Source of the DNA: Saccoglossus kowalevskii
Taxonomy: Eukaryota; Hemichordata; Enteropneusta; Harrimaniidae
Direction of reading: 5' to 3'
Length of the DNA stretch: 17,320 nt
NCBI RefSeq assembly: GCF_000003605.2
Contig: NW_003113470.1
Location: forward strand, 188,017-205,336
In this document: positions 9,807-17,320 of the stretch, in pieces
Layout: every line of letters starts with the position of its first letter
Position numbering within the stretch: position 1 is the first letter of the stretch
The notes under the pieces: model-generated
The model's input: the letters and a program-made list of their open reading frames with translations, nothing else
Databases searched by the model: none
What the model was told of the DNA's origin: nothing
Translations under genes and position numbers: made by a program

Positions 9807-10058
9807 ATATTATAATTATTCAGTACTGTACAAATGTAATCCTGTCTGAGAGGTTCTTTAATATTCCTATCCAATGACATCTCTACTGTGACCATCTTGT
9901 GATTCACCAAATAAATTGCTGTCCTATAATCAGATCTTTATCAGATCTTTGCAGTTTGGACAAAATTGCAAAGGTTGTAAAATAATCATTATCCTTATCA
10001 TTAACATCTGTCAGTGCATATCCATAAGATAGACTATCATAAATTACACGGTATTGGC

Positions 10059-10130
10059 CGTCACCTCGGCTAAATCCGTCACCTCGGCTAAATCCGTCAC
10101 CTCGGCTAAATCTGTCACCTCGGCTAAATC
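10059..10130 (+). repeat. 18-bp minisatellite, four near-identical units
   Basis: Units CGTCACCTCGGCTAAATC start at 10059, 10077 and 10095 and are exact copies. The fourth, at 10113, differs only by T for the first C. There is no partial unit on either side. Each full unit carries two CpG sites in an otherwise CpG-poor window. The near-perfect identity suggests recent expansion or active homogenisation. It is not related by sequence to the 5394 array, although the period is the same. There are no spacers, so it is not a CRISPR array. Confidence 0.95.
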
Positions 10131-12199
10131 CTGGTTGATAATTCTCTTCTGTACCCTGCCTTTGTCTGTCATAGCAACCTTTAACAACTGGTGTTTGTAA
10201 TCTTCTGGATTAGCTTAAATAACATGTATGCATTATTTTAACTAGCATTAATTAAAAACTTATATCTAATCAAAATACCCTAGCAACATGAACCAAACAA
10301 TCCAATTATTGAGCCACTTTCTTGCCTTCTCTTTACAGGCGAGTCAATTTTCCAGTATTTCAATATTTGTGACATTTTATAAATATTGTCATGGTTGCTA
10401 TGCTGTCATAAAATGGTGATCCAGCTATCCAATCAATGACGAGAGCTTTATATCTTTCAATATATTGAATATATAAACGATTTGAAATCTACATCTTTAA
10501 ATTTTGAGAATAAAAGATTGCATTATAGCCCAGTCATCACATTTTATTGAGTTGAGTGGACGACTTTCATTTTGGAATCCATGATGTAAAATATAAATCC
10601 TAAATGTGTGCCTGTCCTCGGGGACGCAAGTCAACAGTATTCAGGCTTAGATGCCTATCAATTGAATTCTGGATACTGGCGCATTTAATGCTTTGTGACA
10701 AACACTAGGTGAAGGTCAAAGGTCAAAAATCAGTGAGGCTCCATTTTGTGCATGAGTGACTGAGACAATAGAAATTACCATACGTGTGTTGACTATGAAT
10801 CGTAATACGCTCTGAGTCTGTGGTTGCATATTTTGTTTATGCCAATTTTAATTGATCATTTCCATTGCCCACTGTCTCATATTCGTTGCTTGTATAGTAA
10901 TCAGTATCTTAGTTTTGTCTTCTTTTATTGGCTCGTCATTAATCATACATGTATTGGCTTGGGGTCTTTTATTTTAATTGGCTGCCGAAACATGGCAGAG
11001 ACATGGAAATAGCAGGAAGCTGTCATTCAAAGGATGCCTACATGGCAATCGACTCAGACCTTAAAAGGAAATTTATTCTTATACTCTAAAAGAACCCAAA
11101 GTTGTTATTGGAATATAAATCATTGATTGCATATGAAGTCATTATCCTGGAAAAGAATTTGATTACTTCACTGAATAAAATTCCAGTGTCGGAGATCAAA
11201 TCCTAGAATTAAAATTCCATCAAACAGTGACTATCTGACTCAATTGCTTTTATGCAAATAAGTAGACTGTGATTTAGGCTCACTAATGTATAGCTAAATT
11301 CCTCATTTCTTTATTTGTAAATTCCTGAGAATTTGGAAGAAAAATCCAACCTGTCATCCCCACAAAAAATGGTCTCCTCCATAAAAATGCATTAAATTAA
11401 CTTTTAAGACATGGTTTTGTTAAAAACACCATTATTTCACACCGCTCCAAGATAAATGAATTTGTTATAGGGTTCACTTTGACTTTGCCCTGCTACGTTA
11501 TTAACTGTATATATTGGTGTTTTAATGCACTTTGTTCTGAGTTGACTAAAAAGCCATAATATTAATGAAAAGTACATTACCTTGTCATTCATCATAAACC
11601 CCCACTTCCTGTCTCTAATATTAAATGTTATATAGTGGTTGGCCTCGCAGGACTATTTTTTGGGGGTCAGACAGAAATTTTTTACGTAAATAGCTTGGAT
11701 GAAACTAAACATACTAACTCATATTTATCATTTAAATGTGAATATTAACTCATTTATTAGTTCTATCGTTATTCTAAAATGAAATTACAACAAATTTCAG
11801 TTCAATAAATTCCACCAATGCTATACAAAACTGTGATTACAATAAATTCTAAATATCATATAAATAAAATCAGTTTTTCCTGGAATTTAAGATTTGTTTG
11901 ATAGAGCCGTTTGTATCACATGTTGTACATAATTTTATCACATTACATGCTCATAGCTGTTCATAACGACCGTCTCAGGTGGGCTCAGCATTTTTTTTCT
12001 GATTCTTTTAGTTGATGATTTACAATTTCTTTAGCACTCCCGTGGCACTAGATATCGTATGTTTCTTTGCTATGCTGGCTTAGTACCAAACAATCTACGC
12101 TCAATCGTTTAATTTTGTCACTTAAATTCGCCATTTAATTCCACTACTATAAATTTTCGTAAAGACAGAATATCACAACAATCGCTAGTACTCAATCTG
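10131..12199. other. AT-rich non-coding stretch, no gene seen
   Basis: No gene is supported. Landmarks are a 14-bp AT palindrome TTCAATATATTGAA (10456-10469), a perfect DR1 element (10713-10725) and an octamer (11252-11259). TAGCAAC motifs occur at 10172-10178, 10281-10287 and 10394-10400 (minus). The short frame at 10824-11012 shows no protein-like features. Confidence 0.65.
10713..10725 (+). promoter_or_regulatory. Perfect DR1 nuclear-receptor element
   Basis: AGGTCA-A-AGGTCA is two exact AGGTCA half sites as a direct repeat with one spacer base. This is the classic site for HNF4 and for RXR homo- and heterodimers. The match is exact and 13 bases long, so chance occurrence is unlikely in a window this size. 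AGGTCA-rich strings can also belong to dispersed repeats. No promoter is visible nearby, so a distal enhancer or a chance site are both possible. Confidence 0.4.
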
Positions 12200-12385
12200 T
12201 ACTGTAAAATACTTTTTTTTGCTATTTTTGCAGAAAGAATGAGTCAGTGAAAATAATATCCAGTGAATATACTTTTTTTTTACATTCAACTCATCAAAAA
12301 TTAGTGAAAATACATTCCATACAAAACACCCAAAAAGAGTTTTTAGTGAAAATTAATTCTAGCTAAAATAAAGTATTTTACAGTA
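12200..12385 (-). mobile_element. MITE-like element, family 1, copy A (186 bp)
   Basis: The element runs from TA-CTGTAAAATACTTT to AAAGTATTTTACAG-TA, giving a perfect 14-bp terminal inverted repeat flanked by TA on both sides. This fits the TA target duplication typical of Tc1/mariner-type transposition. Its reverse complement aligns over nearly its whole length with 15874-16086, at roughly 80% identity by eye. The two share an exact 24-base block (12314-12337 here, 15923-15946 there). Copy A is shorter mainly because about 27 bases near its left end, present in the other copy, are missing. There is no coding capacity, so it is non-autonomous. Strand is assigned relative to copy B. Confidence 0.88.
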
Positions 12386-13796
12386 TCTTAGGTGTTTCAA
12401 TGAAATTTTCACTGCTACAATTATATTGCATGTGTTTCCCAACCAATTTTTCACTTCTAGAATTAAATAGCTTACAGTTTCTGGATTATTAATGTATGTA
12501 TTCATGCTTTGTGTATAGAAATAAAGGTTTGAATTTGTGTAATTTTGTTTTCATGTGACAAAGTGTTCTTTATAATATTAATGGTTATTATTTCAAAGTT
12601 AACTGTTACATTTACCTATACGTGTATGTACAGAATGTATTTTGATTATCCATAGACAATGATGGAAGAGACAGTCTGGTTAACTTACGATTACCTTCAC
12701 TAGCTGACTGCTTTAAGTAAACAATGGGCGGAAAGCATGTGACTAAGATGTAGTTCCCTTGCAACTTGATTTAAATCTGTGCATCTTGATAATGGAAAAC
12801 ACTAGATTGAATTTGGTTTTGTAAATCCACTGAGACTGTGTCAAAAGCCTGCTTAATGCTTCACACAAGACAAAAACAAGAGTCTAATCTTTACTCACAA
12901 GCTAAACACAGTGAGTGGCCATGATGGAGGAGTCTGTTACAAAATGGTTCATTGTTCAATGAGTATAGAATTATTGTAATGAACTCACAGGACATCTCTG
13001 TGTGTTGCTATCAGATAAAAAACAACACTGAACACTACAAACCAATATTTAGTATATTATTCTTTTTTTCCCAGCAGTTCAATTAAACTGATTAAAAAAT
13101 GCATGCACCTAAATAAAATTTAACAAGTTTAATTAACGAGAACAAAATTATCATATTTATTTTCATTATTTATGTAATATAAGAGATTTGATACATTATT
13201 ACCGGGTAACTGTGAAACCATTTGAATTCTGGGTAATGGAGGCTGTGATCAACTAAGCGGGTAACTCAGAATACAACTTTTCACACTCAAATTTAAGGTA
13301 CAGTCAATCTAGTGAAATAATGTGCACGTCTCACCATTTGATAATAATGTATATTTAACATGGACAACTTGGCCTTATATATTTGGAATACCCAAGCAAT
13401 GATGTACGATGAGTGGTTCTTCACTCTACTCGTTAAACGATTCATCAAACTTGGTTGACGTAAAGGAATTGGAAATTTGACCAAAGTCCATTGAGGGTGG
13501 GGAGGTCAAGTTAAGTGAGGGATTGTAAGCCATGGATATAACCACTCTTCTCCTAAATCACTAGTGATTGACATTGATGCATTACTAGGTGCTTTGTAAT
13601 TACGCTAAGGTGTTAAATTTGGAACAACTCCCGTGCGTTGTCAAGACACCTGCGAAACATGGTGGACTTAAAGCTTTTCTAACGAACAAACTGTCAATCA
13701 GTCTTAAATGCCTTGCTTTTAATTCCACATCAAATCTTGTTTTTAAAAACTAATGTGCAAAGCACATGTGTAGTAGAGTATGTAATCTTATCAGTT

Positions 13797-13822
13797 TGTA
13801 GTCTGTGGGTATACAGACTGCA
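13797..13822. other. Short hairpin followed by T8A8 palindrome
   Basis: TGTAGTCTGT and ACAGACTGCA pair over 10 bp (one T-G wobble) around a GGGTAT loop. T8A8 (13840-13855) follows 18 bases later. The stem is too short for a microRNA precursor. On the + strand, a hairpin plus T run resembles a terminator, but rho-independent termination is not expected in animal nuclear DNA. Confidence 0.4.
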
Positions 13823-14815
13823 CATTACAGTTTTCTGTATTTTTTTTAAAAAAAAGCGAGTAGATACGCTTGATCTCACAAAAGAGTTGTACATTTGTAT
13901 TCAGTGTAATGTCACAGTCACTGACAACTGTTTCCATTTTATAGTTTCTATTGACGTAAAGTTTGTCGTTATTGATGATAGTATCTTGTGGCTATTATGA
14001 CTATTATTAAGATCAATCACAAATATTTCTCATTTATTTTATTTTATCATTACCTGGTACTTTTATTGTTGTCTAGAGTTTATTCGCCTGTTTGTATAAT
14101 AAATACAGATGAAAGTCATTGTCCTTCACTCTCTGTTTCATATACCGGTATGTAATTTTAAGTGGAACAGTTTGGACAGGACTGGCAATTATGGGAGATA
14201 TGACTGTTAGAAATATTGCAGATCCTTGGATATTCAGACAAATATTTTACCAGGCATTTAACATTTATACACTCCTGCAACCATGTAGTTCTTTAACGTG
14301 ATCATTAACAGTCCTCAAAAGGAAGAACACAAATAAAGTCCAGCGTTATATTGACTTTACAAGAAAAGTGCACATGTCACTTTAGTAAAATGGAAGAGAT
14401 GTATTACGCATCAGTGGTCACAGTTGTCTTGTCCTGAGGTCTTATTAATCTTTCTCTATCTCTAGGCTATAGTCTTACTGATGACTACCAGTGATTAATT
14501 GTCGCATTCATGTTCTGTCCAATCATGTGACTTCTCACTCTGTAAAATAACCGACATTAGTTTCTGTTTTTAACGATCAGTTCCACTGCATGGTCAGTTG
14601 ACCACCAATTGCGAACTCTTCTCTCTCCCCAATTTTGTATTTATCATGATAATCAGTTGTATTTAATTAAAGATTTCTGTCATTTATCTCGAAGTTTTCT
14701 TCTTTTTAATTTAGAGAAAACTCCTTCACCATGAAAATGTGTTATAACATTTGATTATTAGTCTAAGAGTAATATATACTGTTTGCTTGGTGCAAGTTTT
14801 AACTGTTGGTTCGAG

Positions 14816-14842
14816 AGTCCTGTCACCATTAGCAACAGGACT
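14816..14842. other. Perfect 8-bp hairpin
   Basis: AGTCCTGT and ACAGGACT are exact reverse complements separated by an 11-base loop. The stem is short and no flanking pairing extends it. I assign no function. Confidence 0.4.
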
Positions 14843-15452
14843 TCATTTTTCAATCTATCTCCTGGGAATGTAATTTTTACTAACTTACTTTCCATTACAT
14901 TTTTGATGACATGCACTTCATAGCGTAGGGAAACTTTTAAAAAAAAAATCAGAAAGTAAGGTCAAAATAAATTGAAGTCAAATCAGCAATTTTACAAGGT
15001 TAAATAATATGCTTCTTATTTGGTGAATTCTTTCTGTATTTGTGTTATCTTGTAGTTATAAATTGCCTCGCGAGGGCTGTTTAATATTCAAAATGCATCG
15101 TTTGTATGCATTTTTGTTTGCCTGCTTAAAAAGCATATATTGATGCAAGCTTATTGATTGGACAAATAACATGACATTTTACTCCTTTATTCCATTAGAA
15201 AGTGTCTGGGCGTGTGTCTGCACAGCCAATTATCCCTTTGTGAGATTGAGTTGCATTGCATAACAATTTCTAGCCAAAGTGTCTTGATCTGAAAATTAAA
15301 ATATTGACTCATTGCAATTTTCTCTCTGAAGGGCAGATTGATGAAGCAGTTGAGAGGTTTTTGTTGTAAAGTTTTGTCAATCTTTTTTTGTGACAGCTGA
15401 ATAAATTACGTTGGTAGGTTGCGAGATTATTCTTCAGGCCTTGAAGTGACGA

Positions 15453-15561
15453 GAGTAGAGTATTGTATGACTTGAAAACCCACTGCTTACAGTGAGTAAA
15501 GTAGTGATAGTGAAAGCCACTCTCACTATAGGTTATAAAGCTCTCCCAGTGGCCTCTACTC
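15453..15561. other. Nested inverted repeats, possible multi-stem fold
   Basis: An outer stem GAGTAGAG (15453-15460) pairs with CTCTACTC (15554-15561). Inside it, CCACTG (15480-15485) pairs with CAGTGG (15547-15552), and innermost ATAGTGA (15507-15513) pairs with TCACTAT (15523-15529) around a 9-base loop. All three stems are perfect and correctly nested, but the internal loops are large and asymmetric (19 bases against 1 in the outer junction). It could be a structured RNA or chance. It does not match any RNA family I recognise. Confidence 0.3.
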
Positions 15562-15873
15562 CTTAGATAAGACCAATGAAATTCTAATAAGAGAAGAAAG
15601 CTTTTTTCTATTAGGCACTTTCCGTGATTATTTGTAAGAAAGTCTCTTTAGCTGCCTCTGTACTTGCCTGAGCTTTGACAGCATTATGCGGTGTAAGTTT
15701 TGTCTGTATTCAGTGCATCAACTCTTTTTCAGAGCATGTCTGTGTATATTTATTTTGTCAGACAACCTATCATTTCTGTGTTCTCTGAAGTGCTATGCAC
15801 CATGAAGGTGAAATTCAGGGACTGCAGCGATGATATCACCAGTATTTCTTCTTGTTAAGGTCAGAGGGCTGCA

Positions 15874-16086
15874 TACTGTAAAATAATTTATTTTAGCTGG
15901 AATTAATTTCTGTGTAAATAGACTTTTTGGGTGTTTTGTATGGAATTTATTTTCACTTATTTTTGACGAGTTGAATGTAAAATTTAGGAAAAAAGTTATA
16001 TTTGCTGGATTTTATTTTCACTGAATCATTCCTTTAGCGAAAATAATGAAAATTAATTCTAAGCGAAAATAAAGGCTTCCACAGTA
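15874..16086 (+). mobile_element. MITE-like element, family 1, copy B (213 bp)
   Basis: The left end is TA-CTGTAAAATAATTTATTTT and the right end closes with CCACAG-TA, with TA on both sides. The terminal repeats are imperfect but extend about 35 bases: TTTATTTTAGCTGGAATTAA on the left is mirrored by the inverted right-end AATTAATTCTAAGCGAAAAT. The body matches copy A (12200-12385) in reverse orientation, with an exact 24-base block at 15923-15946. This copy keeps the inner right terminal repeat that copy A has lost. Its outer right TIR has drifted (GGCTTCCACAG where copy A has GTATTTTACAG). No transposase is encoded. Confidence 0.87.
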
Positions 16087-17320
16087 ATTGTATCAAATTT
16101 GGTTGAAATAATCTATTCATGTTTAATATTGGTATTAGTTCACATCATCTTTGGTCTCTCTGTGGAGTGAAATCCACTGACCATAGCAACATCCACTGCC
16201 CTTAGCAACATCCTCTCTGTTTAGCCGATAGGATAAATTTCTCTGTAAGAACAAGGCATTGAAAGCTGATTCAATCTTGGCTTATGAAATTACGAACACA
16301 AAATGAAAAACCCTCTGATGTGTTCAAAATTGCTTCTAAAATTAATATCCCACGGCATTTTCACTTCATCAGTGATTGCTCTTGGTTAATATGCAAACTT
16401 ACCATTACTTATTGACTTTCTCAACTCTTTGAACATTATGATTTTCACACCAAAGTTTTACAATTTTTGATATTTTTTTTGTAATTTAATTGGTTTTAAT
16501 TCTTAAATGTCTGTATTTTATGATTCACCATTGTATTTTTACTTATAAAACGTTTATGAAATATTTATATGTATATAGCAAACGTACCACAGATTCTGGT
16601 ATTGTTAATTCTAGGGACATGCTGTTGAAATGTTGATGTACATTTTCAGTTAAATTCTTGTCGTCTTTTCATGGTCAACCAAGCGTTACATGTTTTCTGT
16701 ATTCAGTATTCCATAGTCGCACAATCTTGCACACGATGTCATAATAATGTTTCAATTATATATACATTGACGTATTTATTGCATCGGTTTAGATTCTTCT
16801 GTGAATACTGCCGACAAAATCACTCTTAAAATGTTCTGATTATATTTTATGTTGGAGCAGAAAATAGTTTAAATCACAGAATTCTTAAACTGGTAATATT
16901 TCATTTAATATTCTTTATTTTTGTGCCCGACATATATTATAACTAATAATTTCGTTATTTTTTTGTGTAATGAGTCTCTGGTTTAGACATAATATAATCA
17001 CCACGGTTACAGGAGGTATGGGAATTGTGACTGCCTGCAGAGAAGTTGAATTTGGTATTCATTACAAACGTCAAGACCTTAAATTTCAGATTTTATTACA
17101 TACATGTATGCAGCCCCGCAGGTTTGGCCAGATTTGTCAGTCACTCATGTCAACACGCCATGTATGTCAATAAATCGGAGCTGATTCTTTGAGTATAGTT
17201 TGTTTTTGATGGTCACTGACTATGTGATTTTCATGCTTCATGGATTTCCACTGAAGTTACGTCTTTGTGTGCGTGTGAAATGCCTACTGATTTCCTCACT
17301 ATGTACAATATATATTGAAG
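16087..17320. other. AT-rich non-coding stretch, no gene seen
   Basis: No gene is supported. A short direct repeat near 16181-16213 contains two TAGCAACATCC copies 19 bases apart. A 12-bp palindrome CATACATGTATG lies at 17099-17110. The frame at 16970-17173 is 67 codons, has no recognisable domain and lacks convincing splice sites. Confidence 0.6.

Larger units (their letters stand above)
9121..10058. other. Non-coding stretch with a small motif-rich patch, no gene seen
   Basis: No gene is supported. A slightly GC-richer patch at 9425-9545 holds CAGCTG (9429-9434), CACGTG in a 12-bp palindrome (9467-9478), TGACGCA (9494-9500) and ATCGAT (9535-9540). A ZNF143-like string lies at 9791-9806. 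A short tandem duplication of an 11-base TCAGATCTTT-type unit lies at 9930-9951. Confidence 0.6.
12386..15873. other. AT-rich non-coding stretch between two inverted MITE copies
   Basis: No gene is supported. The stretch contains a hairpin at 13797-13822 followed by a T8A8 palindrome (13840-13855), a 10-bp palindrome ATACCGGTAT (14142-14151), a hairpin at 14816-14842 and a possible multi-stem fold at 15453-15561. CTGTAAAATA at 14540-14549 resembles a family-1 end but has no partner and no TA border. Short frames at 13293-13484, 13713-14000 and 14119-14301 have no recognisable domain. Confidence 0.6.

Noticed and set aside
10059-10130. Regularly spaced identical repeats considered as a CRISPR array
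   Set aside because: The units are directly adjacent with no spacers, and the window is eukaryotic in character.
14119-14301. A 60-codon frame with a somewhat protein-like middle (WTGLAIMGDMTVRNIADPW)
   Set aside because: It is short and matches no family I recognise, and I could not place convincing acceptor and donor sites around it.
14808-14820. GGTTCGAGAGTCC resembling a tRNA B box
   Set aside because: The B box needs CC two bases after GGTTCGA. There is no A box or cloverleaf upstream, and the bases form part of a simple hairpin.
16970-17173. A 67-codon frame near the right end
   Set aside because: The length is chance-compatible, with no domain and no clear splice signals. A pyrimidine-CAG at about 17040 alone is not enough.

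Overview
This window looks like non-coding DNA from a metazoan nuclear genome. It is AT-rich (about one third G+C by eye) and has homopolymer runs, short tandem repeats, mildly depleted CpG and decayed small transposons. I find no open frame with a recognisable domain, no convincing exon, no rRNA or tRNA and no bacterial-type gene organisation. The longest open frame is 110 codons, about what chance gives at this composition. The style of repeats suggests a marine invertebrate (mollusc, brachiopod, echinoderm, hemichordate or similar), but that is an impression. The window could be intergenic or the inside of a large intron.

The clearest content is repetitive. Two families of short terminal-inverted-repeat elements (MITE-like, non-autonomous DNA transposons) are present, each in two copies. 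Family 1 lies at 12200-12385 and, in the opposite orientation, at 15874-16086. Both copies are intact end to end, with TA at each border. Family 2 lies at 1063-1211 (right end decayed) and about 5377-5634 (left end decayed). The termini of both families begin CTGTAAAAT next to TA, so one Tc1/mariner-like or similar TA-targeting transposase may have mobilised both.

In the second family-2 copy, the inner part of the left terminal repeat has expanded into an 18-bp minisatellite (5394-5483 plus a partial unit). A second, unrelated and nearly perfect 18-bp minisatellite of four units lies at 10059-10130. A 300-base tract at 8821-9120 has only 14 G residues on the + strand and is strongly pyrimidine-rich. 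A T9-G13 homopolymer junction lies at 3716-3737.

The rest is unique-looking AT-rich DNA with isolated matches to metazoan transcription-factor sites. These are a perfect DR1 nuclear-receptor element, ZNF143-like sites, POU octamers, CACGTG and bZIP-like palindromes, and a few hairpins. They may be cis-regulatory or may be chance. No genes work together here. The most interesting part is transposon biology: related MITE families and a minisatellite born inside a terminal inverted repeat.
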